Shown here in pieces: positions 37,090 through 47,003 of a stretch of DNA of 64,000 bases (within the stretch, counting starts at the first letter, position 1; every line of letters starts with the position of its first letter). This stretch comes from Unio delphinus (taxonomy: Eukaryota; Mollusca; Bivalvia; Unionida; Unionidae), in contig JAQISU010000166.1 in the NCBI GenBank assembly GCA_029339505.1, forward strand, positions 7,101,501 to 7,165,500, read 5' to 3'. The position numbers and the translations under genes were made by a program. Under the pieces are notes generated by a model that was not told where the DNA came from, ran no database searches, and saw only the letters and a list, made by a program, of their open reading frames with translations.

Positions 37090-38548
37090 TCTTTAAGCAA
37101 AATAAGGCAATGAAAAGTAACATGTAATGCACAATGTCATACAGTCACATCAGACAGCATAAGGCAATGAAAAGTAAATAAAATCCACAACATCATACAG
37201 TCAAATCAGGCAGCATAAGGCAATGAAAAGTAAATAAAATCCACAACATCATACAGTCAAATCAGGCAGCATAAGGCAATGAAAAGTAAATAAAATCTAC
37301 AACATAATACAGTCACATCAGGCAGCGTAAGGCAAGGCAAAGTAAATAAAATCTACAACATAATACAGTCACATCAGGCAGCATAAGGCAGTGCAAAGTA
37401 AATAAAATCCACAACATAATACAGTCACATCAGGCAGCATAAGGCAATGAAAAGTAAATAAAATCCACAACATCATACAGTCACATCAGGCAGCATAAGG
37501 CAATGAAAAGTAAATAAAATCCACAACATCATACAGTCACATTAGGCAGCATAAGGCAGTGCAAAGTAAAAAAAATCTACAACATAATACAGTCACATCA
37601 GGCAGCATAAGGCAGTGCAAAGTAAATAAAATCCACAACATAATACAGTCACATCAGGCAGCATAAGGCAATGAAAAGTAAATAAAATCCACAACATCAT
37701 ACAGTCAAATCAGGCAGCATAAGGCAGTGCAAAGTAAATAAAATCCACAACATCATACAGTCACATCAGGCAGCATAAGGCAATGAAAAGTAAATAAAAT
37801 CCACAACATCATACAGTCAAATCAGGCAGCATAAGGCAAGGCAAAGTAAATAATATCCACAACATCATACAGTCACATCAGGCAGCGTAAGGCAAGGCAA
37901 AGTAAATAAAATCTACAACATAATACAGTCACATCAGGCAGCATAAGGCAGTGCAAAGTAAATAAAATCCACAACATAATACAGTCACATCAGGCAGCAT
38001 AAGGCAATGAAAAGTAAATAAAATCCACAACATCATACAGTCACATCAGGCAGCATAAGGCAATGAAAAGTAAATAAAATCCACAACATAATACAGTCAC
38101 ATTAGGCAGCATAAGGCAGTGCAAAGTAAATAAAATCCACAACATCATAAAGTCACATCAGGCAGCATAAGGCAATGAAAAGTAAATAAAATCCACAACA
38201 TAATACAGTCACATTAGGCAGCATAAGGCAGTGCAAAGTAAATAAAATCCACAACATCATAAAGTCACATCAGGCAGCATAAGGCAATGAAAAGTAAATA
38301 AAATCCACAACATCATACAGTCACATCAGGCAGCATAAGGCAATGCGAAGTAAAAAAAATCCACAACATAATACAGTTAAATTAGGCAGCATAAGGCAAT
38401 GAAAAGTAAATAAAATCCACAACATCATACAGTCACATCAGGTAGCATAAGGCAATGAAAAGTAAATAAAATCCACAACATAATACAGTTAAATTAGGCA
38501 GCATAAGGCAATGAAAAGTAAATAAAATCCACAACATCATACAGATGC
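37090..38548 (+). repeat. 56-bp minisatellite, about 26 copies
   Basis: The unit core is CAGTCACATCAGGCAGCATA, then AGGCAATGAAAAGTAAATAA and AATCCACAACATCATA. Variants (GGCAGTGCAAAG, GGCAAGGCAAAG, GCGTAAGG) are distributed non-randomly: a run of about five units starting with the rare GCGTAAGGCAAGGCAAAG at 37324 reappears at 37884, exactly ten units (560 bp) later. Confidence 0.96.
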
Positions 38549-39052
38549 AATGTAGTCACAATTATCTCCAATACATATATTGTAAAGTTTGACTGGTTAT
38601 TGACTTTTTGTCAAAATATATTTATATTTATGCTTGAATATATACTGGATCATGTCTTGTTACTGGGTGAAATTGAGAACAACAATAAGCCATAAACCTA
38701 TATAAACTGAAATTTTAATATGTTCTTGAAGACTTTTTTATTTGAAATGTGATGATGTCTAGATTTATAAGACAACTGCATTACTTAGGCTGTTCTTTTA
38801 AACAAATATGTATGATAATACATCACAGCATAACATAAGATGTCATGACATCATGTAAGACAATGGTGTCGTAACACAGGACTCAGAGTGTATTTAAAAG
38901 TCATTTCACAATTCTGTTTTGATATTTCATGAACTACATATCACAAATGGACTCTCTATCTTAAATTTTTTTGTTTTTTATTTTTAAAAAATATAATAAG
39001 TTTCTATACAACAAAATTCAGTTATTGCAAAGTATCATGATATCTTTTTTAG

Positions 39053-39252
39053 ACCGTCTTCCTTCAAAGGAAGTGGAAAAAGCCGCAGCAGTCATCAGCC
39101 AGCAGTCAAACTAGTCATACCAGTTGAAAATCGTTATCAGTATCAAAACTTTCAGAGTCGGTCACGGCTAGATGCCCGACTTTGGTTAGATTGTCGCCTT
39201 GCACTAGTGAAGAGTCTTATGATGGAAACACGAGGAATGGGAGAGGTTAAAG
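39053..39252 (+). CDS. CFAP54: CFAP54 exon 10
   Basis: Missing from simple ORF listings because it holds no early Met; I read it from ATATCTTTTTTAG to AAAG|GTAAGTG. A Ser/Lys-rich start (PSSFKGSGKSRSSHQPAVK), then LVIPVENRYQYQNFQSRSRL and the helix DARLWLDCRLALVKSLMMET. The last ~20 coding bases plus the donor are the founder unit of a 50-bp minisatellite that fills the next 300 bp. Confidence 0.87.
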
Positions 39253-39565
39253 GTAAGTGAGACTAGTTATTGGTTTTACACAAATGAAAGGGAGAGTTTA
39301 GATGTAAGTTAGACTAGTTATTGGTTTTACACAAGGAATGTAAAAGCCTTGATGTAAGTCAGACTAGTTATTGTTTTTACACAATGAATGGGAGAGCTTA
39401 AAGGTATGTTAGACTAGTTATTGGTTTACAGAAGGAAAGGGAGAGGTTAAAGGTAAGTTAGACTAGTTATTGGATTTACACGAGGAAAGAGAGAGGTTAA
39501 AGGTAAGTTAGACTAGTTATTGGTTTTACACAAGGAATGTAAGAGCTTAAAGGTAAATTAGACTA
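39228..39565 (+). repeat. 50-bp minisatellite containing copies of the exon 10 splice donor
   Basis: Seven units at about 50-bp spacing. The first unit is the real end of exon 10 (ATGGGAGAGGTTAAAG) with its donor GTAAGTGAGACTAGTTATTG. Later units repeat both exonic and intronic parts, with donor-like GTAAGT or GTATGT at 39304, 39354, 39404, 39453, 39503 and a weaker GTAAAT at 39553. The copies at 39453 and 39503 keep the full AGAGGTTAAAG|GTAAGT. Confidence 0.93.
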
Positions 39566-40120
39566 GTTTTTATTTTGCTTGCAAAGAATAGTTACTGTAA
39601 GATGGCATATAATTTTGTATATTTTGGAATGAGTAGGAGGTTTGTTATTGGATATAACCCATAGTACTCCCATGTCATGATAATAGGTAATTTACTTATT
39701 ATTTGGATTGGCTAAGAGACATTTTTCATACACAATATTTATTTAAAATCATTCATGAAAGCTTTTTATGAATAAGAAACAAGCGATGTATTACAGCATG
39801 TAGCTGTAAAATTTAAACCATGTGTCTTAAACTTTTGTCAGAATTTTCAGGTGAAAGGATATTTAATCAGAATTAGTCAGTGATGTATAGCATACAAAGC
39901 ATTTTTTGTCTTACTTTCTTTATTAGATTATGAGAATAGGTTTCTGAACCAATAATGGCAAGAAATTTAGAATTTTGTGTCAAGTTTTTAAAAAAATCAT
40001 TAAGTATATTGTAGTCCTGTACACAGTTAATTTGTCTGTGCAATTTACATCTAATGAAGTTTTAAAGCCCTTACAGTGACTACTGTGAAGAGACAAAGAA
40101 TTTGATTTATATTTCTTCAG
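39253..40120 (+). other. intron 10
   Basis: The first 310 bp are a minisatellite built from the exon 10/intron 10 boundary (annotated). The remaining 550 bp have no recognisable feature. Confidence 0.7.
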
Positions 40121-40296
40121 GAAGTGACAACAAGGTGCTTCAAGAGCTTGCAGACTGTCGTCAGTACTGTGCGGAGGGGCTGGGTGAGGCAGAGGCATGT
40201 GGGCATGTAGAGATGCAGGCAGAATTCCTTTTCCAAGGAGCATGTCTAAATATCATTGAGGGGAAGAGCCTGCAGCACACGGTCTCCTTATTACAG
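40121..40296 (+). CDS. CFAP54: CFAP54 exon 11
   Basis: Acceptor ATATTTCTTCAG, donor CAG|GTCAGT. It encodes LQELADCRQYCAEGLGEAEA, CGHVEMQAEFLFQGACLNII, EGKSLQHTVSLLQ, a canonical TPR-like antiparallel helix pair. An alternative donor 17 bp downstream (AAT|GTAAGT at 40314) would shift the frame, so the first donor is preferred. Confidence 0.9.
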
Positions 40297-40878
40297 GTCA
40301 GTTCCTCGGAAATGTAAGTTAGGCTTGTTATAGGATGTATTGAACTGAGTATATATTAGCAAACAATGACTATTCCATGGAGCATATTCTACGAAACATA
40401 ATGGGCATATTATATATTTCAGACAAAATAAGGATTTTGACTTGTAGTTTACCACCAGAATAAATTTTTATAAAGATGGGAATAGGTTAGAAAAAAATGG
40501 TATGCTTTAATCATATGTTGTTGGTTTTTTTTTGTGCATTGATATTTGTTCTTAATTTCATGTAATGTTGGCTTAATGTGATATAATTACAAAATATAAA
40601 TGAGATTTTATGTACATTAAAACAGTCTTCCAAGATTAAAGTTACAGTTCTTGTCACACATGCCTATACGAACTCATCTGCTACAAGTTATAAAAGAAAG
40701 TGAATATTATTAACATGTTTTTAAAAGTATTAAGTTTCCAATGGTTTTCAGTCATAATTAGTGGAGTTGTAAGTATTTCTTAGTGCAAAATTTCATGCAG
40801 TTAAGGACAACTAATCACTACATTTCAGAATGATCATCACCATTTTGTCTAGAATTTAATTTTTTTTTTTCTTGTCAG
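40297..40878 (+). other. intron 11
   Basis: 582 bp, AT-rich. The one oddity is a second donor-like GTAAGTTAGGCTTGTTATAG at 40314, resembling the minisatellite unit of the previous intron. Confidence 0.65.
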
Positions 40879-41058
40879 GATGCCATCAAACTTCTGCTTA
40901 AAGTGCCAAAGCTGTCCATTCCAGGGGAGCAGATGCTTGCCTCAACCATAATCCTGTGTACAGACTTAGAGGCTATACAGCAAGAGAAAGACACTATGAT
41001 TTTCACTGAGAGAACCATTGTCCAATACCTGCAGGCTCAAACCATTATTCTCAAGCAG
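40879..41058 (+). CDS. CFAP54: CFAP54 exon 12
   Basis: Exactly 60 codons, phase 0 to phase 0, between TTTTCTTGTCAG and CAG|GTTGGT. It begins DAIKLLLKVPKLSIPGEQML and continues ASTIILCTDLEAIQQEKDTM, ending in a helix QYLQAQTIILKQ. It joins the previous exon as ...TVSLLQ-DAIKLLL..., a natural helix continuation. Confidence 0.9.
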
Positions 41059-41992
41059 GTTGGTAGGCTAAGTAGATCAGTAGATTTTTACAATGGATCA
41101 CTATCTGCTTGATCTAGCCTTATTACTCAAACTGGCAAGAAAAATATGCAGTAAATATGGCTGAACTATTTTTATTCCTACTAATGACTCACAAGGTCAG
41201 AGGTTGTTGCATTCTGATATTAAAATCTATGTTTAGTTCAATGTTAAAATGTTAAACAGTGGTAAAATGTTCAAATGATAAATGACACTGTCACTTTTAT
41301 CCCATTTCACCTTCCTCATTATATATTTATTATTAATTTATTAATTTATTTATTACTTTGAGATATTCTCTAAGTGAGCCCTCATTTGGTGGGTTGAAAG
41401 TTTAGGACTACAATTTGCAGTGCTCACTTTGCCATGCATTAAATAATGGTGTCTATTCCATGCAGAATATATACTTTTATTGAAGAAAAATGTGTTGCAT
41501 TTCCAATTTTACTTCTGTTGGAAATGTTGTTGTATTAAAATTGTGTTTTATTTCTAAAAGCTTATCTTTTGACAATGCTGCTTGGGTGTTACTAATCTGT
41601 AAACAAATGTGTACCAAAATAACCAAGTTACCTCCCTTCTACCACCCTCTTGCTTACTTTGTCACTCAATCACTCACTCTCTTAGGGGCAGTGAATAAGA
41701 CAAGCAAGCTAGAAATTAATTCTTCATTGATTATTGATGAAACATTCAGCTGTAGAGTTTGATCTTTAGCTCTTATGGTGATTTCACTTAGACATGTATG
41801 GTAACTAGAGTTGATGACAGCCCCCACATAAAAGTACTTGATTTAATCTGTGGGTGGCTTTGAAAGTGTTTTATTTTAACACCATATGTGTATTGGTAAT
41901 TTGGCCATTGAAATACTAATCTCACTTGAATAAAAATCACATACCTTTCTTGATATTTCTTAAGGGGTAGTTGATTGTCTTGATTCTTTCAG
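41059..41992 (+). other. intron 12
   Basis: 934 bp, no repeat array or mobile element recognised. A 90-codon frame at 41490-41762 has no family resemblance and no splice or start context that would make it a gene. Confidence 0.6.
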
Positions 41993-42171
41993 ATGCAGGA
42001 TCATGGGGAGACAATTGAGCATTATTACCCAGAGGATCTCAAACTACCATTCTCTGCCCCTGTCAGTCCCATGAAGAATATCTACCTGCCTCACTGTCAG
42101 CGTCTGGCACAAATCAAGCTGAGAGTTGGTCATGCTATGTCCAGAAGTGCTGCCAAATACATCCAAACAGG
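41993..42171 (+). CDS. CFAP54: CFAP54 exon 13
   Basis: Acceptor GATTCTTTCAG, donor ACAGG|GTAATT. It encodes MQDHGETIEHYYPEDLKLPF, SAPVSPMKNIYLPHCQRLAQ and a helix IKLRVGHAMSRSAAKYIQTG. The ATG at the first base is an internal codon in phase 0. The donor sequence is the seed of a short ~42-bp repeat immediately downstream. Confidence 0.89.
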
Positions 42172-42420
42172 GTAATTTGTCAAATCTTATGAAACTTTAG
42201 CTTGGAACATGATAATTTGTCAAATGTTATGAAAACAGTTATCTTGAAACAGGGTAATTTGTCAAATATTAATGAAAAATGTTGCCTTGGAACAGTTAAT
42301 TTTTCAAATATTATGAAATTTGTTGCCATGGAGCAGGATTAGTTTGTCAAATATTATGAAGACACTTATCTTTGAACAGGGTAATTTGTTAAGTATTATG
42401 AAGACAGCTTGGTTTACATG
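42163..42420 (+). repeat. ~42-bp repeat containing copies of the exon 13 splice donor
   Basis: Six units. The first is the actual donor region, AACAGGGTAATTTGTCAAAT at 42166. AACAGGGTAATTTGT recurs at 42248 and 42376, and decayed forms (CATGATAATTTGTC, CAGTTAATTTTTC, CAGGATTAGTTTGTC) lie between. The units also share a TATTATGAA element and an A/T/G-rich spacer. Confidence 0.88.
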
Positions 42421-42600
42421 GGTGAATGTAAAATTGAACATTGGCATCATAAATGTAGGGATTCATAAAGTAGAAAACAAAACATACACCTCTTCCTCCA
42501 TAACTTGTTCACAACGGGGTCCAAATATGGACCACACCATAAATAAAGGCATAAGTTACCAAGTAAGTTTTTTAAGAAACTAACAAAGGGATTAATAATA

Positions 42601-44149
42601 CAGTCCTACCCGTTTATATCGACATCACTTATCTCAACAAGCCGCCTATGTCGACAGAAAAGCAAAGTCCCGGTCCCATGGTCTACTATTACTATCAAAT
42701 TGTCATGCCTATGTCGACGTCGAGATAAAAGAAAAACGTATATGTCGACAGAAGCCCTTGGTCCCAGCTTGAACAAATCATTTGTTTTCAAAACGTTTAT
42801 GTTGAAAAGCTGCCAATTAAGACCAATACTTTGTTCAACAATTAGTTGATCTTGCCACCAGGCTTTAATGTCACGGTCGGATAAAAAAAAAAAAAAAACC
42901 CATAGCAGCACATTTTCTCACCACTCTGCAGCTAGTTAAGTCTTTGATCTTGCCGCCTAGCTTGTGGGTCATGTTCTTCAAATGTACTCTTACAATGACA
43001 GCATGTACATCTGTGGGTCTTTCAGCCACTGAATTTTCTGATTGTAAATATATCAGCACAGCGAAAAGGATCAATTGATGAACACAATTTCCCAATCAAC
43101 AGGTGGTCAAAGCAGGACTAGCAAGCCCTTAAATTTGCCGTCCAGGAAATTGATGCGTACAGAGGACTCCTGTATACATGATTTTCTGAATCCCATATAT
43201 AAAAATTGCGTGAAAATACGGATTACGTGTTTCCGAGACCTTTGAAAGTGATCGGTGATTTTCGCTGTGAAAGTTTCGTTTTTAACTTTATTTACATTTA
43301 CGATGGCTACCGACAGAAGGGTAAAACGCAAATTAAATTTACAGTCTTTGCAAACTAAATATCTGGCTTTTCATGAAGTTAAAGGACAAAAATCCCGCAA
43401 AGAGGTCTGTGAAACTTTTTCATTTAAAAATAACACGTCCAGGAAGGACGAAAGCTGCAGAGCCTATAAAGAAAGACTAAGTTGAAGGTAACTGCGCTCC
43501 CCAAAGGAAGAAGCAAGACTGCTACATTTGAAGACATGGAGGAAGCATCTAAACGGTTCAATGAAGCATTATCGAAAAAGCTTAGTGTGGAGAACTTCGC
43601 TGCAACAAGTGGTTGGTGCAATCGCTTTAATGTTCGTCATAACATCGGATACAAAAGTATTTGTGGAGAATACATGTACTGTTGACAGTTTTTCATTTCC
43701 CTGTGAATAGCCCCATCCCCTTGGTAGCCTCAATAAGATGGGAACAGACTGACCAAAATCGAGGCCAATTTAAGTACATGTACATGAAGCATGTAACTGA
43801 CAACTTCTCAATCATGTGTTAATACCGACGTTGAATATCGTAATGTTGTTCGTATCAGGATGTGATCAATGCAATATTTTTATTTGGATTTTATTACACA
43901 AAGGTAGCCAAAATGTAATTTTTCAATATACAAGTGTATTTCACACTGATTCTGTCTTCATGTAGTCAAAATTTCCAATTTTTTTTTCTCAAAGTGTAAA
44001 TGCTATTCACTGACGACGGGTCACCCTTTGCTAACGAATTTTAAATTTTATCTTTTTTTACCCCCCCCCCCCAACATTTATCTCGACATCCGCCTATGTC
44101 GACAATATTTCCTCGGGCCTGAGGATGTCGAGATAAATGGGTAGGAATG
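42601..44149 (+). mobile_element. pogo/Tigger-like DNA transposon, internally deleted
   Basis: The left end is CAGTCCTACCCGTTTATATC and the right end, inverted, is CATTCCTACCCATTTATCTC; both continue into GACATC. TA dinucleotides at 42599-42600 and 44150-44151 are the expected target duplication for the Tc1/mariner-pogo group. Subterminal CCTATGTCGAC motifs occur at both ends (42647, 42709, 44093). It is 1549 bp, shorter than a typical 2-3 kb autonomous Tigger. Inside are the DNA-binding half of a transposase (plus strand) and a poly-C run near 44060. Confidence 0.88.
43303..43685 (+). pseudogene. Tigger/pogo transposase, N-terminal (CENP-B-type) part, frameshifted
   Basis: The first piece (43303-43485) starts MATDRRVKRKLNLQSLQTKY and matches the first helix-turn-helix of CENP-B/Tigger transposases. 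After a frameshift near 43480, a second piece (43482-43685) carries EEASKRFNEALSKKLSVENF and GWCNRFNVRHNI, the second (Tc5/CENP-B-type) DNA-binding domain with its characteristic GW..RF..RH. The DDE catalytic domain that should follow is absent; the element passes into noncoding sequence and its 3' end. It cannot make an active transposase. Confidence 0.83.
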
Positions 44150-44324
44150 TAAATAATTAAATAATAAAGTATAAATGACTGATTTGTGTTATATACTTTA
44201 AATATTTTACTTACATAATAAAATGTAATACTGTGTTTGATTGGTCAACTGAAATATATATACTTGACACATGACTATGTTGGCTTTTGTCTGCATGTAT
44301 TTTAGCTTTCATTATTCTACTCCC

Positions 44325-44695
44325 TTTACTTGAACTGACACAAAATACATAATTAACTCCCTTTATTAAAATTAACACAAATAGTATAATTAACTCCCTT
44401 TACTTGAATTGACACAAGTCATAATTAGCTCCTTTTACTTGAATTGACAAAAAAGACATAATTAACTCATTCCCTTTTTACTTGACATTTTAACACAAAT
44501 AGTATAATTAACTCCCTTTACTTGAATTGACACAAGTCATAATTAACTCCCTTTACTGGAATTGACACAAGAATCATAATTAACTCCCTTCAATGGAATT
44601 GACTCAAAAGACATAATTAACTATCTTTTTACTCGAATTTGTACAGAAGACATAATTAACTCTCATTTTACTTGAATTCATACAGAAGACTTTAT
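44325..44695 (+). repeat. ~35-bp minisatellite, about 9 copies
   Basis: The unit core is ATTAACTCCCTTTACTTGAA plus TTGACACAAGTCATA. Diverging towards the 3' end. Confidence 0.9.
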
Positions 44696-44835
44696 TAAAA
44701 TGATAACACAAAAGCTGGTCTTTTAATTTTCTTTGAATTGTTACAGTACCACAAAAACTGCAAAAGTCAGAGATATAAACATTGTCTGCACTTAGGTTTA
44801 TAAGCATGCAAGATGGCATTTCTGATGATTTGAAT

Positions 44836-46115
44836 GAGATCAAATTGAAAGCAAGAGATACCGTACACAACACATAAAGGTACACCGCGAATCTTGCTGC
44901 TGAAGATACCAACATAATTATATGAAACTCTCTATTTATTTATTTTTTGGGAATAATAAGTCCCTCCCCTTTATAGAGAGGGCATCAACTGTGGTGCGGG
45001 GAAATCAAGGAATACAACCCTTGAAGGCCTCACATGATAGAAAAAATTTATAATAAGGAAAAAATTGAATAAAAGCCCACACTTAACCAAAAATCCAACA
45101 AAACCAATATCGAAACGGATCAAAGCGGCATTCTTTGTATGTATCTATTCACAATTAACAATCTGTCATGACCCAACCAGAACGAATAAATATGAAAACA
45201 ACAAAAGGGAAGCAACGTGATGTTATATAATATTCTCAAATTTTCCAATTTTTTCCAATCTCAAATAGAAAGAAAAGTGGAGAAATGTAATTATTTCTCC
45301 TCTGAAAATGATACTCATCGAAGTATTAATCTCAAGGCTATTTGCACTAAGGTGTGATAGAAAAAGATCCTGTCCAGTACAGTGCCACAGCACTGTTCAA
45401 GTTAAAACTTTAAATGCCCATACACAACTATCCCACACACACACACAATATCAACAATAAAAGAAAGCACCCAACTACACAGACATACGCACATAATTAG
45501 AACAACAGATATTCACATTTACGGCTTTTTTTTCCAAAACAACATTAAGAAATATAGGCAAACAACTAATAATATACCATGATTCAAGCTGTCCATACAA
45601 CAAATAACACAATGCACAACTGACAACATAGCACACACTGAACGGACAATATGTAAGACTCTGGCAAAGTCACTACCAACATGAGAGGAAAAAAAAACAT
45701 GGGGAAAGAAAATTCACAAATAGACTCTAATAGTCTCATGAGTGAAGAGTACAATCCCAGCAAAAAGAAGCTATGTAAGGGAAACCATAGCCCACTGACC
45801 TCCTAAAACGGGGGCAATACCAGAAGCTACAATGTGGATGGTAGGGAGTACCTACATAGCTCCTTTCCTTTGGGTAAAAAAATAAAAAAAAATTTGACAA
45901 GCAAAACAGAGAGAAACCCTGGAAAACAAATTCTGTTTTAAGAAACATAAAACGGGGAGACAATTACATACAACAAAATACACTCATGGGTGGACAAGGA
46001 TACAATGCACAAAACAATAGACATTTTTCGGAAAACGAGGGTGTTACCTAAAACTCAATACAACATAAATTGTTGTGGAGAGTTGACAGGTATCAACAAC
46101 GAGATCAAATTGAAA
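44836..46115. mobile_element. unrecognised insertion flanked by 15-bp direct repeats
   Basis: GAGATCAAATTGAAA occurs exactly at 44836-44850 and again at 46101-46115. The 1.25 kb between has a composition unlike the rest of the intron: A- and C-rich on the plus strand, with short CA runs and few T runs. The simplest reading is an inserted element with a target-site duplication. It has no open frame over 75 codons and I recognise no family or terminal repeats. The boundaries depend entirely on the direct repeat. Confidence 0.45.
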
Positions 46116-46374
46116 AATAAATGTGTCACACAAATATCGCAAGACAACTTAATTTGATATTTTGTTTTTTTAATGTGCTGCTACCAATAGGCATTATTAA
46201 CATTTTATTTGATCAATACATCATCATACTGTTATTTTCAGTGTTTTGTTAAAAAAAATGTAAACAAAATGTGACAAATATATGAGTGCAGGCTACTTTA
46301 AATTTTTAGAATTCTCTTCCATGCTTCTTATTTTATCTCTCAATGTTGAATGCTAATTGTAGAATATTTAAAAG

Positions 46375-46432
46375 TCCACCCCATCCCCATCCCACCCCAG
46401 TCCACCCCACCCCACCCCACCCCACCCCACCA
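46375..46432 (-). repeat. (CCCCA)n tract, G-quadruplex-prone on the minus strand
   Basis: CCACCCCATCCCCATCCCAC and then five CCCCA units in a row. The minus strand reads as repeated TGGGG with at least eight runs of three or more G. Confidence 0.93.
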
Positions 46433-46666
46433 GAAGACTATATTTACTGGACAGGAATTAAGCCACAATCAAAACTGGTATATAAAACATTGACATATCA
46501 CTTGCTTTATTGTAGAAAACAGCAGTTAGTGCCTGTTATTTTGATTCAACCAAATCAGTGATGTCTTTTCTTTAGTTCACTCAAGATAAAGCAATTGCAT
46601 GTAGAGAGTTCACTTTTTCATTGCACATGAAAAAAGTGAATTCACAGTATTTTATAAATGAAAGGA

Positions 46667-46668
<2 letters not shown>

Positions 46669-46727
<59 letters not shown>
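46669..46727. repeat. (TG)n microsatellite
   Basis: About 29 TG dinucleotides, 150 bp upstream of exon 14. Confidence 0.98.
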
Positions 46728-46729
<2 letters not shown>

Positions 46730-46878
46730 ATTCACAGATCCTCAAATTATAGGCTTATTTTAATACTGGTAAAATATTTTTGAAATTAAGTTGGATTCAG
46801 GAAAATGCTATGTACAATAGTTCATATTTTACACTATGTTACTGTATCTCTTTTAATATCTTTCCTTCCTTGTCACAG

Positions 46879-47003
46879 ATCTGGCCATTTACCACTGACC
46901 TTATGGTCAGAAGTGCTGGGTGTATTGACAACAGCTTTGGAAATCTCTCAAGCCAGTGTCATGAGAGAGGCAGCTCTGGAGGCAGAGATTCTGCTTAATA
47001 TGG
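46879..47003 (+). CDS. CFAP54: CFAP54 exon 14
   Basis: About 41 residues between CCTTGTCACAG and ATGG|GTATAA: SGHLPLTLWSEVLGVLTTAL then EISQASVMREAALEAEILLN and MG. Helical, TPR-like. The phase entering (one base) and leaving (one base) fits exons 13 and 15. The intron before it contains a whole DNA transposon and other insertions. Confidence 0.87.

Larger units (their letters stand above)
30447..39052 (+). other. intron 9
   Basis: 8.6 kb. The 5' 2.6 kb (30447-33060) is mostly unremarkable apart from a truncated SINE (31064) and a diverged ~55-bp duplication (32268 and 32451, sharing GCTATAGCAA and GATGCWTGACAGTA). Then follow 26-, 54-, ~30-, 117- and 56-bp arrays. 34640-35450 and 38550-39052 show nothing recognisable. 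Confidence 0.6.
42172..46878 (+). other. intron 13
   Basis: 4.7 kb. In order: a ~42-bp repeat seeded at the exon 13 donor, a Tigger-like transposon, a 35-bp array, an unrecognised 1.25 kb insertion, a C-rich (CCCCA)n tract and a (TG)n microsatellite, then exon 14. It is the most transposon-rich intron that is bounded on both sides by recognised exons. Confidence 0.65.

Noticed and set aside
42871..43331. Minus-strand frames (two of 74 codons) inside the Tigger element.
   Set aside because: They lie opposite or beside the transposase reading strand and show no domain.
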